A stretch of DNA of 64,000 bases, taken from Erwinia sp. (GTDB lineage: Bacteria; Pseudomonadota; Gammaproteobacteria; Enterobacterales; Enterobacteriaceae). Location of the stretch: NCBI GenBank assembly GCA_964016415.1, contig OZ024666.1, forward strand, positions 3,081,310 to 3,145,309, read 5' to 3'. Below, in pieces: positions 9,702 through 19,556 of this stretch. The translations under genes and the position numbers were made by a program. Under the pieces are notes generated by a model. It had not been told where the DNA came from and did no database searches. It was given only the letters and a program-made list of their open reading frames with translations. Position 1 is the first letter of the stretch; each line of letters opens with the position of its first letter.

Positions 9702-11665
9702 TATTTAGCCCATCTCAACTTTATTCTTTTCACCAAAAAATAAGGATATTTCAAGTACCAGACACCATTCGCATGAAAATCCAGAGGTTTCCACCAAGCA
9801 GAACCAAGGGTATGTCGAGGATTTGTCATCAAGCGTTTAAAATAAGACAGAGGGGAGCGTTTGCTCTGCCCAAAAGAGCTAAAGTTGAATACTCCAAAAT
9901 TCTCATAGTGTTCGATCAACGAAAATTTTTCACATTCGACCCTGCTCGGCAACATCACACCACGAAAGTAAGACGTTCTAACCGCTTTGCTGATCTCATG
10001 ATCAGATAGCGAATAAGCACGCTCTAATTTTGCAAAACCATTGAACTGATGTAATGCACGTTCTTGGAAGGGCACTATTTGGTCATAGAAGAAAGCCAGT
10101 TCTGAATCATTGTGGTCAAAAGCAAAATTATCGATGCCGTCGCCATATCTCTTCAAACTGCCATGTGATGCTCCCATAAAAACTTCAAAACCGGCACGAA
10201 ACTCGTTAAACATATCATCGCCAAGGCGCTGCCCCCACTGATGGTCAAACAGCAACCCCTCTTTGATATTACTTTTATGGGTTTCTGCCCCATCCAAAAT
10301 GCCGAAATAGTAACCAGATATATTACGCGAGGTTGCTTTTACCAAATTATCTTGAATGCTGCCTTTCCAGCCAACATCAACAACGTAAACCCATTCATCA
10401 TGCTTTTCCTCCATCAACGAGTCACAGTAGTCATTGAGATAGACATTCTGCTCTTTCCGCTCGCGCTCGTAGATAGCCTTGAAGAGCTCATCATTTATTA
10501 AAACAGAAAATGCCGGAAGCCTGGCAATATTCAAGTGCTGCTCTTCAAAATTTACCTGAGGAAAACGCACTTTAAGTTCGGGAATATAATCATCGAGATT
10601 AATACTTTTCAAAAAGGCAGCCAGGCTACACGAAGCATACTGGCATAATAATTTGTTGAATGTGCTATCACCCAAAGGTCCTAATGAAGGCAGGTAAGTT
10701 GCTCGACGCGATACATACACATAATGGCTAGTAATACGCGCAAAACCTTTTGGCAAGCTAGCTTGAAATCTGTCAAACGCCTTTTGAAGAAACTCGCCTT
10801 CCCTGGAAAAAAAATAAACGTTTTTAGCTTGATTTATCACCAAAGACCAATAAAGCCGACGCGTGAATAAATAAATTGCGCTGCTTACCCAATTAAAGCT
10901 GAACTTATCTTCAACGATCACATGATTAACTTTATTCTTAACCGCATGTCTATCACGATCAGCCAGTAGGCTTTCATTATATCGGTGTTGATCCACAGGT
11001 AAATGATACGCAAACAGCCCTCTGACTGTCGACATAGCAACATCACTGTGCGCATTGTCACCCAACATGATCGTCTTTTTAGCATCCAAACCTAATTTTG
11101 TAATAACCACATCATAAGCTCGCCCTTCTTTTTTGGTTCGCTTATTCTCGCTGGAAACGAAGAACCCATCAAAAATATCATCGAATCCATGATATTTAGT
11201 AAAATAGATAATTGATTGCTGATCTAAATAAAAATCAGAAACCAGATAAATATGTTTACCCTTCTTTTTTTCAGCTCTCAGCATGTCCAACATTGCTACT
11301 ATTGGCTTTTGCACAGATAGTTCAATGGCCAACTCTATATTTCGGCAAAAAGTGACGAAGATGTCACTTTCAGGCAACCGAACCGCAAGCAGTGCACGTT
11401 GAAGTTCATAATACAAGGCAAGCAACATATCATCGTAACGGAACTCAGCATCATCACCTTGCATTTGGCTACTAGCACACAATCTCTCTTCGATTCTCAA
11501 ACGTAGCGCATATAAGTCTTCTACAGATAAGAAAATACCATATGAATCCACTAGAGCGGCAGCCCATTTACGTTTCACCACTTCAGGATGGCAACTACGT
11601 TCGACCAAAGTATCAAAAAAATCGACTAGAATGGTTTCGATATTATCGGCGATCGTGATAATCAT
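9701..11665 (-). CDS. Large HAD-superfamily protein (COG5610-like) of the polysaccharide locus
   Basis: The product is 654 residues. The first 230 or so form a HAD domain: motif I DFFDTL at 15-20, LVSDFYLD near 140 and GDNAHSDV near 195. The C-terminal 400 residues have no motif I can name. Proteins of this build (COG5610, predicted HAD hydrolase) occur in O-antigen and capsule loci, but their reaction is not settled; a sugar-phosphate or polyprenyl-linked phosphatase, or a fused transferase domain, are possibilities. It lies 24 bases after the methyltransferase gene and one base overlaps the GT4 gene. AT-rich composition matches the rest of the locus. Confidence 0.65.
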   Translation of the reverse strand: MIITIADNIETILVDFFDTLVERSCHPEVVKRKWAAALVDSYGIFLSVEDLYALRLRIEERLCASSQMQGDDAEFRYDDMLLALYYELQRALLAVRLPESDIFVTFCRNIELAIELSVQKPIVAMLDMLRAEKKKGKHIYLVSDFYLDQQSIIYFTKYHGFDDIFDGFFVSSENKRTKKEGRAYDVVITKLGLDAKKTIMLGDNAHSDVAMSTVRGLFAYHLPVDQHRYNESLLADRDRHAVKNKVNHVIVEDKFSFNWVSSAIYLFTRRLYWSLVINQAKNVYFFSREGEFLQKAFDRFQASLPKGFARITSHYVYVSRRATYLPSLGPLGDSTFNKLLCQYASCSLAAFLKSINLDDYIPELKVRFPQVNFEEQHLNIARLPAFSVLINDELFKAIYERERKEQNVYLNDYCDSLMEEKHDEWVYVVDVGWKGSIQDNLVKATSRNISGYYFGILDGAETHKSNIKEGLLFDHQWGQRLGDDMFNEFRAGFEVFMGASHGSLKRYGDGIDNFAFDHNDSELAFFYDQIVPFQERALHQFNGFAKLERAYSLSDHEISKAVRTSYFRGVMLPSRVECEKFSLIEHYENFGVFNFSSFGQSKRSPLSYFKRLMTNPRHTLGSAWWKPLDFHANGVWYLKYPYFLVKRIKLRWAK

Positions 11666-11689
11666 TATAAATATAATCCATACACAGAG

Positions 11690-12664
11690 TTATTGGTTCT
11701 TATTTTGCTTTGAAACGATTTCCAACTGTTCCTTAAGCGCCTGTATAATTCGCTCTGCCTCAGACAAAGCTTGATCACGGGAACGGACTCGCTCTTCAGT
11801 TTCCTTGAGTATTTGCATTCTTTCTTCATTAATGCGCTCTGCCTGTTCTTTATAGCTTGTCACTTCATTAATTCTTTTTTCAGCTTCAAGCAATAATTGC
11901 CAACGCTGTTTGGCCAAGCGTTCTGCAAATTCTAAACTTTGGCGTAATGGGTGGACCAATTCCTGGTCATATTCTATACGGCCCATACCTGTAAATAGCG
12001 TATTCTTATTATAAATGGTTTCAGCATTAGATGAAACTGCAACGAAAGAGCCATTCATTACGTCCTTGTTTCTTGCATGAAATACCGTATACGGCATCGG
12101 TTGATCTTCAAATTTATGTACTATAGAAACAAGTTCCTGAGCGATAACGGCAATATCAACATACATAAATTTGGTTTGCAACAATGTTTTCAAAGCATCT
12201 AAAGAGAAAGCCTGAATATGGTACGGATTAGGCCCATACAAACTGATACAAAAATTCTCGTAATGTTCAGTTGGCACCGAACAAATAAATACCCCATTTG
12301 GTTTCAACACGCGTTTGACTTCTGCAATCGCTAATTCAGGTTGTTCAAGATGCTCCAACGTTTCTAATGAAATAAATGTATCGATACTACAATCATCGAA
12401 CGGCAAGGCTAAAATCGAACCGTGCTCAAAACGAGAATTCGTCGTATTGTGCTCTTGTGCATAGGCGATTGCCTCACGATCAACATCCAACCCTGTATAA
12501 CTTACCACAGCAGGGTTAGACAAGAAAATAGGTGCCGAATATCCGATACCGCATGCACAGTCAACCACAACTCCCCGGGAAAAACTGGCAACGTACTGAT
12601 AACGCTGGTAATGTTCTTCTCTTAAAAACTGCAACTTAAGAAGATCGTTCTCAATCCGTTCCAT
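11690..12664 (-). CDS. SAM methyltransferase with C-terminal coiled coil (probable O-chain terminator)
   Basis: The product is 324 residues. Residues 1-200 are a class I methyltransferase (motif I VDCACGIGY at 34-42, followed by LDVDREAI and ETLEHLEQ). Residues from about 236 to 320 are almost entirely heptad-like and charged, a predicted long coiled coil. In the E. coli O8/O9a systems, WbdD caps the growing chain by methylation or phosphomethylation and its coiled coil acts as a molecular ruler for chain length. The gene lies 2 bases after wzt, whose product has a cargo-recognition domain, which fits that model. Function as terminator is inference; no kinase domain is present. Confidence 0.7.
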   Translation of the reverse strand: MERIENDLLKLQFLREEHYQRYQYVASFSRGVVVDCACGIGYSAPIFLSNPAVVSYTGLDVDREAIAYAQEHNTTNSRFEHGSILALPFDDCSIDTFISLETLEHLEQPELAIAEVKRVLKPNGVFICSVPTEHYENFCISLYGPNPYHIQAFSLDALKTLLQTKFMYVDIAVIAQELVSIVHKFEDQPMPYTVFHARNKDVMNGSFVAVSSNAETIYNKNTLFTGMGRIEYDQELVHPLRQSLEFAERLAKQRWQLLLEAEKRINEVTSYKEQAERINEERMQILKETEERVRSRDQALSEAERIIQALKEQLEIVSKQNKNQ

Positions 12665-12666
12665 AC

Positions 12667-13890
12667 TTACCCCCTGGCCACCACAGACCAGCTATGTTCA
12701 ATATCATAAATTCCAACGGCACTGAAGTTATCGGCTACAGAAAAATCACAGACTGGTACAGCTTCATTGATTATCTGTATCCCGTCTTGATCATTGACAG
12801 CAACTCGCCAGTTATAACTACCTGACAACAGCTTCAATGCAGGAAAATCAATAGTCACTCGTCCTTCCCGACTAAGAGTAAATGCTTCCAAGCCACGCAT
12901 TGCTGTAGTCGTCCCACAGATATATACCCCATCTTTACGGTAAAGATTAAAGACGAAGGTCAGCCCATCGAATTCTCCATCACTTCCTTCATATTTATAA
13001 TCGAAAGACAATTTAACATTGTCACCGCTGGCTAGCTCTATTACTGAATTTCCAGACTGATCGAGAAGAGAGACATTAGATATTTTTATTAATCTGCTGC
13101 TTATTTCATTCTCTATGGCTTTACTTTCGGCATCTTGAATTTCCATCACACTCTTCTGCATATCAGAAAGATAATTCTGTACAGCAACATCTGCATTTCC
13201 AAAATAGCGCTGTACACCTTTTTCAAGGTATAGTGCACTATTACAAATATTTCGAACCTGATAATCATCGTGCGAAACGAATAGGATTGTACATCCATCA
13301 TTTCTGATTTCATTAAACTTCTTTACACATTTTCGCTGAAAGCGTGAATCGCCGACAGCAAGAATTTCATCTACGATTAATATTTCAGGATCAACATGAA
13401 TGGCTGTTGCAAAGGCCAAACGAGCAAACATACCACTCGAATAAGTCTTAACTGGCCGTTCGAGAAATTCACCGATATCGGCAAAACTAGCTATTTTATC
13501 GAAACGCTCCGTAATCTCTTTACGAGTCAGCCCCAAAAGTGATGCGTTCAGGTAAACGTTTTCACGCCCCGTAAATTCGGGATTGAACCCCGCGCCAAGC
13601 TCTAACAAAGGTGCTATACGCCCTTTGGTAAATACGCTGCCGCTTGTTGGTGCCAAAGTTCCACAGATCATTTGTAACAGTGTTGATTTACCGGAACCAT
13701 TGACACCAATAATACCGACAGTTTCACCTTTTCTAATTTCAAAGTTAACGGAATCCAGAGCAACAAACTCCCTGCCCTTAGTTCCCCGATACCCCAGTAA
13801 GGCTCCCAAACGCTGTATAGAGCTGGAATAAATCTGATAAACCTTACGTAAATTTTGCGCAGACACAACGACATCAGAGGACATCAGCAA
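12667..13890 (-). CDS. wzt: O-polysaccharide ABC exporter ATPase with C-terminal carbohydrate-binding domain
   Basis: The product is 407 residues. The nucleotide-binding domain covers 1-250: Walker A GVNGSGKST at 62-70, signature YSSGM at 150-154, Walker B LIVDE at 171-175 and switch His207. Residues from about 260 to 407 form a beta-rich extension (LFVF-like strands, SYNWRVAV) like the Wzt C-terminal domain that binds the modified non-reducing end of the glycan before export. Housekeeping-type Wzt proteins without this extension are about 250 residues. A second possible start lies 2 codons in. The gene overlaps wzm by 17 bases. Confidence 0.9.
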   Translation of the reverse strand: MLMSSDVVVSAQNLRKVYQIYSSSIQRLGALLGYRGTKGREFVALDSVNFEIRKGETVGIIGVNGSGKSTLLQMICGTLAPTSGSVFTKGRIAPLLELGAGFNPEFTGRENVYLNASLLGLTRKEITERFDKIASFADIGEFLERPVKTYSSGMFARLAFATAIHVDPEILIVDEILAVGDSRFQRKCVKKFNEIRNDGCTILFVSHDDYQVRNICNSALYLEKGVQRYFGNADVAVQNYLSDMQKSVMEIQDAESKAIENEISSRLIKISNVSLLDQSGNSVIELASGDNVKLSFDYKYEGSDGEFDGLTFVFNLYRKDGVYICGTTTAMRGLEAFTLSREGRVTIDFPALKLLSGSYNWRVAVNDQDGIQIINEAVPVCDFSVADNFSAVGIYDIEHSWSVVARG

Positions 13891-14653
13891 AGCCTCTCTT
13901 TACTTTTTTGAACCAAGTCATAGCTAACACATACAGCACAATACTGATCCCCCAATAGAGTGCATAGTCTTGAAGACTGAATAATTTTCCGAACAGGACA
14001 ACATCGCGTAAAGCTTCGACAATAAACGTTAATGGATTAATATAAATCAACATCCGATATTGCTCTGGAACAGCATTAACAGGATAAAATATAGGTGACA
14101 TAAATAACATTAAGGCAATGATAACTGAAACAACTTGCCCCATATCACGAATATAAACACCTAAGGATGACAAAAACAATGAGATGCTATATGATAACAA
14201 AATCAATGGTAGGATAATAACAGGAACCAATAATGCCATTAGACTAACAGGTTGTTTTAGTAAAAAACAAAAAATGGCAAAAACAATACATCCCATAAAA
14301 AACTGGAATAATGCGCCAAAAACAGATACCCAGCACAAAGATTCAAGAGGGAATAAAACTTTTTTTACATAGCTGACATTATATACATATATCGTTGTCG
14401 CTTTGCCGAGGCACTCAGCAATAAAACCATGTATCAGAAGACCGGAAAACATAATCAAAGTATAATTTTCTGTCGTTGCTATTCCCCACCTGGCTTTAAA
14501 AACAAAGCCAAAAATAAAGCTGTAGATAGAAAGCATAATCACAGGATTTAGCAGTAACCATACGATACCAAGATTAGTCCCACGATAGCGACTCTCGACA
14601 TCCCGCTTAGTAAGATTAAAAATTAAACCTGTATTTTTAAACAATGTCTTCAT
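13874..14653 (-). CDS. wzm: O-polysaccharide ABC exporter permease
   Basis: The product is a 259-residue integral membrane protein with six predicted helices and the ABC-2 family pattern (SRYRGTNLGIVWLLLNP near the N-terminus, YSISLFLSSLGVYIRDM in the second half). With Wzt it would move the undecaprenyl-linked polysaccharide from the cytoplasm to the periplasm. It is preceded by rmlD with a gap of one base and overlaps wzt. It appears intact. Confidence 0.9.
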   Translation of the reverse strand: MKTLFKNTGLIFNLTKRDVESRYRGTNLGIVWLLLNPVIMLSIYSFIFGFVFKARWGIATTENYTLIMFSGLLIHGFIAECLGKATTIYVYNVSYVKKVLFPLESLCWVSVFGALFQFFMGCIVFAIFCFLLKQPVSLMALLVPVIILPLILLSYSISLFLSSLGVYIRDMGQVVSVIIALMLFMSPIFYPVNAVPEQYRMLIYINPLTFIVEALRDVVLFGKLFSLQDYALYWGISIVLYVLAMTWFKKVKRGFADVL

Positions 14654-14654
14654 A

Positions 14655-15536
14655 TTAATTATTCATCTGAAAAATGATTTCCGGAACTACTTTATCTAGG
14701 CTCATTCGCCTATTGCTATTGCAGACCCCACGTTCACAATATATTTTCTCGCAGTTAAGTATCGCATGCTTAGGTTTTTTGGCCACGCATTTATATTTTT
14801 CACTGCTAATAGGGGATAAAAACATAAATATATAACTATCTTCAAATACCTTAGCTAAAGAAAATATTCTTGTAGCAAACTCATACCACGAAACAGTTTT
14901 ATCCCCGCAGAAATAATATAACATTGGTTCATTAACCCTCTGGTCAATAATAGTAATAATACATTTAGCTAAATCACCAACGTAGGTAGGACTACTAAAT
15001 TGATCGTTAATAATAGCAAGCGATTTACGTGTCTTCCCCAATTTAAGCATGGTATGCACAAAAGAACTACCATATTCACTGAATAACCAGGATATCCGGA
15101 GCACAACGGAACGAGAGCAGGTGGCCAGTACGTCTTGTTCGCCAAGTTGTTTGGTTTGACCATAGACATTTAGCGGCTGCGTTGGCGAATTTTCGCACAA
15201 AGAAACACCTTCTTCCATACCGCTAAAAACGTAGTCTGTCGAAATATGAATCAGTAGGATGTTTAGGCTCTCGGCAATAATAGCGAGATTTGCAGGACCA
15301 AGAACATTTACTGCCTGCGCAGTGATGATTTCTTCCTCAGCTTTATCTATTAACGTATAAGCTGCTGGATTAAAAATGAAATCTACATTCAACGCCGTGA
15401 CAATTTGCTGCACTCCAGGCCAATCAGCAATGTCGAGTTGTTTGTGGTCCAGACTAACGAGCGGCCAATTGTCGGGCAATGTATCCGTAAAGCAATGACC
15501 TAGCTGTCCATTTCCGCCTGTTACCAGTATACGCAT
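14655..15536 (-). CDS. rmlD: dTDP-4-dehydrorhamnose reductase
   Basis: The product is 293 residues, the family's usual length. It has the Rossmann motif TGGNGQLG at 6-13, the catalytic triad region STDYVF (Thr100) and Tyr125-x3-Lys129 in YGQTK. It makes dTDP-L-rhamnose from the 4-keto intermediate. The C-terminal third is more divergent than usual but no stop interrupts it. The partner genes rmlA and rmlB are not in the window and rmlC next to it is broken, so rhamnose supply would need copies elsewhere. It overlaps the decayed end of rmlC by about 16 bases. Confidence 0.9.
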   Translation of the reverse strand: MRILVTGGNGQLGHCFTDTLPDNWPLVSLDHKQLDIADWPGVQQIVTALNVDFIFNPAAYTLIDKAEEEIITAQAVNVLGPANLAIIAESLNILLIHISTDYVFSGMEEGVSLCENSPTQPLNVYGQTKQLGEQDVLATCSRSVVLRISWLFSEYGSSFVHTMLKLGKTRKSLAIINDQFSSPTYVGDLAKCIITIIDQRVNEPMLYYFCGDKTVSWYEFATRIFSLAKVFEDSYIFMFLSPISSEKYKCVAKKPKHAILNCEKIYCERGVCNSNRRMSLDKVVPEIIFQMNN

Positions 15537-15704
15537 TTAAAAAGCTCGCTAAATAATTTACTTTTAAGATCCTTCTCAGAAAGCTTAGGATGCTCTATGT
15601 GTGGTTCAATCGCCAGCCTAGGATAGTTCCAACTCATATAGTGCTCATTCTTAAGAGAATAGTATCGGTGCCTTTGTAAGCAAAGTCAACTTCACCACTT
15701 AACA

Positions 15705-16737
15705 GGCTTTGTTGAATAATCGAACTTTTGCTGAATTGGAGGATAAGATCACGCATTACCTGAGATTGCAGGCGGTCCCATGGCAAAGCAGAAGTTCGTC
15801 ATCACCAACTGGCGCAATTACAATAAAGCACTTGTCAATCGCGGTTCCCTCACTTTCTGGCTGGATGATGAGGATGTTCAGGCCCGGTATGAGTCCACAA
15901 CTCCCTCAGCACGCAGAAGACCTCAGCGCTACTCCGACCTTGCCATTACTATCGTTCTGGTGATTAAACGTATATTTCGGCTTACCCCGCAGGCCGTTCA
16001 GGGCTTTATTGATTCGATTTTTTCCCTGATGAACGTTCCGTTACGCTGCCCGGATTACAGCTGTGTCAGCAAACGAGCACGGACGGTTAACATCAGTTTT
16101 AAAAAGCCCACCCGGAGTGAAATTGCGTATTTGGTTATTGACTCCACCGGTCTGAAGGTTTTCGATGAAGGCGAGTGGAAAGTCAAAAAACACGGAAAAG
16201 AACGGCGCCGTACCTGGCGCAAGTTGCATCTGGCCGTTGATGCGGAGACGCATGAAATTATCTACGCAGACCTGCCGTTGAACAACGTCACGGACGCAGA
16301 AGCCTTTCCCGGACTTATCCGGCAGACACATCGAAAAATCAGGTCAGCGGCGGCGGACGGTGCTTACGATACCCGACTGTGTCACGATGAACTGCGGCGA
16401 AAAAAATCAGCGCCCTCATCCCACCTCGAAAAGGAGTAAGCTACTTGCCGGGTGAGTACGCAGACCGCAACCGTGAGGTAGCGAATCAGCGGCTGAGCGG
16501 GAGCAATGCGCGGTGGAAATGGACAACGGAATATAACCGTCGCTCGGTAGCGGAAACGGCCACGTATCGGATATAACAGCTGTTCGGAGGCTCACTGACA
16601 CTGCGTGACTTTGACGGTCAGGTCGCAGAGGCTCTGGCCACGGTACGTGCACTGAACAAGATGATAAAGGCAAGCATGCCAGAAAGCCCACAGGCTACGG
16701 GTATGTTTACCCCAAATCTGATTTATTCAACGAAGCA
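15705..16737 (+). mobile_element. IS903-like element (IS5 family)
   Basis: The left end is GGCTTTGTTGAATAA and the right end is its inverted complement (GATTTATTCAACGAAGC plus one mismatched terminal base). The 9-base duplication CACTTAACA is exact at 15696-15704 and 16738-16746, as expected for IS903. The length of 1033 bp is slightly below the usual 1057. It is inserted in rmlC. Confidence 0.92.
15780..16700 (+). pseudogene. IS903-like transposase, broken
   Basis: The first 205 or so codons read a normal IS5-family DDE transposase (MAKQKFVITNWRNYNKAL; Asp in YLVIDSTGLK; Asp in AAADGAYDTR). Loss of one A from a poly-A run near 16400 shifts the frame, so the open frame ends at 16439. The proper continuation (ISALIPPRKG, then ARWKWTTEYNRRS with the catalytic Glu region, and ALATVRALNKM) is in another frame and carries an in-frame TAA. 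The element cannot move by itself. Confidence 0.88.
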
Positions 16738-17155
16738 CACTTAACACCAAAAACAATGTGCAAGGTCTGATGGGATCCAAAGCTGCTGCTTGTTGTCCTC
16801 AGACAGATTGATCCCCACCATTGTTTCAAAGAAGGTGAATTTGGACGGATGTCCACCACAACAGCATAGACCTCCCCTCTTAGGGTACAGACCAACTTGC
16901 CCTGGGGACAAGAGGGCTGGAAGTGTAAAACTCGCAGCACACATCTTATCGAACGGGAATGGTTGTCTTGAACAAAATCATTCTCAATATCAATGAATTC
17001 TTGGTAGCACTGCTTTTGGAACGTTTCAAAAAAGAAACCACGCTGGTCACCGAAAATCTTAGGTTCAGTAACTTTGACGCCGGCTATCCTTGTATCAATT
17101 ACTTCCATTTAGCTACTCATTTGAAGTTTCCCACCCAATCAGCATCTCCCTAAAT

Positions 17156-17282
17156 AGCTTTGTTACAGGTGTGCCAGTTGGAAATGCTGAACTTCTGCTT
17201 TGACATGGGACTGCCTGCATTGTCGGAGGATGCGTGATCTGGTCCTCCAATTCAGCAACAGTTCAATTTATTCAACAAAGCC
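17156..17282 (-). mobile_element. IS903-like left-end fragment
   Basis: Read on the minus strand from 17282, the sequence begins GGCTTTGTTGAATAAATTG. It then follows the first 125 or so bases of the IS903-like element, including the start of the transposase frame (MSKQKFSISNWH). The rest is missing. It lies just upstream of the rmlC start and in front of galE, so it has replaced or moved the original promoter area of the rml/polysaccharide operon. Confidence 0.8.
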
Positions 17283-17417
17283 GGGAACTCTATGAATATA
17301 TGGATGGTCAATTATGATCAAAAAGGCGTGCACAAGGCCAAGTTTCATTTAGAATCAATTAATTACTTAAATAAGGTAGTTCATCTTGGGCGCCAAGGGC
17401 GCGAGTAAGGGGGTTTT

Positions 17418-18431
17418 ATGGCGGTTTTAGTCACAGGAGGAGCCGGTTATATCGGCTCTCACACTGTTCTGGCTTTGTTGGAACATGGCGAAGATGTCGT
17501 AGTGTTAGACAATTTATCGAATTCTTCCGATGAATCTCTGCGTCGCGTTGAGAAAATCGTAGGCAGAAGTGCCCAATTTTATCAAGGCGATATCCAGGAT
17601 TCTAAATGTCTGAATCGTATCTTCGAGGCTCACGACATCTCGGTAGTGATCCATTTTGCCGGGTTAAAGGCTGTCGGAGAGTCGACGCGCAAGCCGTTAG
17701 AGTATTATCAGAACAATGTCACCGGCACGTTGGTATTATTGGGTGAAATGCGTCGTGCTGGTGTATACAAGTTTATCTTCAGTTCTTCTGCCACGGTGTA
17801 TGGCACTCCAGAACAAGTTCCTTTGACTGAGACATCTCGTGTTGGCGGTACGACCAATCCTTATGGCACGTCGAAGCTGATAGTAGAACAAATTTTGCAA
17901 GATTTAGCTAAAGCAGAACCCCAATTCTCTATTACCGCTTTACGTTACTTCAACCCGGTCGGTGCGCACGAATCTGGCATGCTTGGTGAGGACCCAAATG
18001 GTATTCCTAACAATCTGATGCCTTATATTGCTCAGGTGGCGCTCGGAAAACTAGAGAAACTGTCAATTTTTGGTGACGACTATCCAACTCAGGATGGTAC
18101 GGGTGTCAGAGATTATATTCATGTCATGGATTTAGCTGAAGGTCACCTCAAGGCAATTGAGCACATTGATGATAACAAAGGCTTTAAAGTCTATAATTTG
18201 GGAACCGGGGTTGGTTATTCGGTATTGGAGATGCTCAGCGCGTTTGAAAGGGCTTCGGGACGCAATGTGACTTATCAAATAGTACCACGGCGAGAGGGTG
18301 ACATTGCAGAATGCTGGTCCGCCCCAGGACTGGCGTTGAAAGAATTAGGATGGAAGGCTACCCGCAATTTGGATAGCATGATGCGTGATGCGTGGAATTG
18401 GCAGAAGAACAACCCTCAGGGTTATCGTTAA
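17418..18431 (+). CDS. galE: UDP-glucose 4-epimerase
   Basis: The product is 337 residues, as in E. coli GalE (338). The Rossmann motif GGAGYIGSH is at 7-15, with catalytic Ser124, Tyr149 and Lys153 (YGTSK) at the same numbers as in E. coli. It interconverts UDP-glucose and UDP-galactose for surface polysaccharides and galactose use. A strong ribosome site (AAGGGGG) lies just before the ATG. It is divergent from the polysaccharide operon. As no gal operon partners follow, it is probably the polysaccharide-locus copy. It appears intact. Confidence 0.95.
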   Translation: MAVLVTGGAGYIGSHTVLALLEHGEDVVVLDNLSNSSDESLRRVEKIVGRSAQFYQGDIQDSKCLNRIFEAHDISVVIHFAGLKAVGESTRKPLEYYQNNVTGTLVLLGEMRRAGVYKFIFSSSATVYGTPEQVPLTETSRVGGTTNPYGTSKLIVEQILQDLAKAEPQFSITALRYFNPVGAHESGMLGEDPNGIPNNLMPYIAQVALGKLEKLSIFGDDYPTQDGTGVRDYIHVMDLAEGHLKAIEHIDDNKGFKVYNLGTGVGYSVLEMLSAFERASGRNVTYQIVPRREGDIAECWSAPGLALKELGWKATRNLDSMMRDAWNWQKNNPQGYR

Positions 18432-18497
18432 AACAATACACTTGGCTGCGCTGTTGTTCAACCATGCAACCGGGAGTCTATTAAGTGTAATTTAAAC

Positions 18498-18640
18498 GGC
18501 TCTGTCGCAAAAGTCTGAAGATGATAAACTTAACGCCCCTTCCATTGACGGAGTGGCTCATGAAACCATTTGAAGTCAGGCTTTTTCAGAGTGACATCAT
18601 CCTGTGAGCGGTACGCTGGTACTGTAAATATGTAGCGATG
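18498..18640 (+). pseudogene. IS6-family (IS26-like) 5' remnant
   Basis: It starts with a terminal-repeat-like GGCTCTGTCGCAAAAG and then an ATG at 18560. The reading MKPFEVRLFQSDIIL, stop, AVRWYCKY follows the N-terminus of IS6-family transposases. The similarity ends after about 30 codons. The rest up to the next IS at 18715 shows nothing I recognise. Confidence 0.65.
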
Positions 18641-18730
18641 TGATGGACGCCCCTTTCTAACGTAGTCAGTGTCATATTTTTACTGACTGAATTATTCTGG
18701 GGATAACATCACATTGTAAGTATCTCAACA

Positions 18731-19525
18731 TTAGTTCCACGCACTTTTTGAGATTTCCGGTTTCTCAGCCATCAGCCGGTATTCCTCCGGCGTCAGGTTA
18801 TTCAGGGATTCATGGGGGAGTTCTCTGTTGTATTCATTCAGCCAGCGCTCTGTAATTTCCCGTGCTTCGTTCAGCGTTCTGAACAGATTAAAATCCAGTA
18901 TTTCGGTCCGGTACGTCCGGTTAAAACGTTCAATAAAGGCGTTTTGCGTGGGCTTACCCTGCCTGATAAATTCCAGCATCACGCAATGCTCTTCAGCCCA
19001 TTGTGCCAGAGCCAGTGATATCAGTTCCGGCCCGTTATCCATCCGCATCTTCAGCGGGTATCCACGGTTTGCCGCTATCCTGTCCAGCACTCTCACGACC
19101 CGCTGCGCCGGGATATTCAGGTCAATTTCTATCGCCAGCGCTTCACGGTTAAAATCATCCACCACGCTGAAGGTTCGAAAGCGTCGGCCACATGTCAGTG
19201 CATCGTGCATAAAATCAATCGACCAGCTCTGGTTCATCGCCTCTGGCGTCGCCGGCGGAGCCGGATTACGCACCGGCAGGCGTTGTTTACCTTTACGACG
19301 AAAATTCAGTTCCAGCAGACAGTAAATCCGGTGTACACGCTTGTGGTTCCAGACGTGGCCCTGCCTGCGAAGCACCTGAAAAAGCTTCTTAAAGCCGTAG
19401 CGGGGGTAGCGTTCAGCCGCCTCAGTCAGGCTTTGGATCACCGGTTCATCACGTCGCGTGTCCGGTTGATAATGAAATACCGTCCTGCTCAGCGATAACG
19501 TCCTGCATGCCTGACGTATGCTCAT
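18731..19525 (-). CDS. IS3-family transposase OrfB
   Basis: The product is 264 residues: an HTH_21-like N-terminus (SIRQACRTLSLSRTVFHYQP) and an integrase core with Asp in SIDFMHDAL, Asp in MRMDNGPELIS and Glu in NAFIERFNRTYRTEIL. It is normally made as part of an OrfAB fusion after frameshifting in orfA's A-rich 3' end. It appears intact. Confidence 0.9.
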   Translation of the reverse strand: MSIRQACRTLSLSRTVFHYQPDTRRDEPVIQSLTEAAERYPRYGFKKLFQVLRRQGHVWNHKRVHRIYCLLELNFRRKGKQRLPVRNPAPPATPEAMNQSWSIDFMHDALTCGRRFRTFSVVDDFNREALAIEIDLNIPAQRVVRVLDRIAANRGYPLKMRMDNGPELISLALAQWAEEHCVMLEFIRQGKPTQNAFIERFNRTYRTEILDFNLFRTLNEAREITERWLNEYNRELPHESLNNLTPEEYRLMAEKPEISKSAWN

Positions 19526-19556
19526 CGTAAACTGCGCAGTCAGATAGCTGACGAGC

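Larger units (their letters stand above)
15521..17108 (-). pseudogene. rmlC: dTDP-4-dehydrorhamnose 3,5-epimerase, disrupted
   Basis: The N-terminal part starts at 17108 (MEVIDTRIAGVKVTEPKIFG, then FVQDNHSRS) and continues in shifting frames to LSEDNKQQLWIPSDLAH. An IS903-like element sits at 15705-16737, flanked by the 9-base duplication CACTTAACA. The C-terminal part resumes beyond it (FAYKGTD, HYMSWNYPRLAIEP, LSEKDLKSKLFSEL) with one more single-base frameshift. RmlC epimerises C3 and C5 of the dTDP-sugar before RmlD acts. At least two frameshifts besides the IS show that the gene is dead, not just recently hit. Confidence 0.9.

Noticed and set aside
17156..17417. A JUMPstart/ops element upstream of the polysaccharide operon
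   Set aside because: I searched for the GGCGGTAG core around the rmlC and galE starts and did not see it. The area is occupied by an IS903 fragment.
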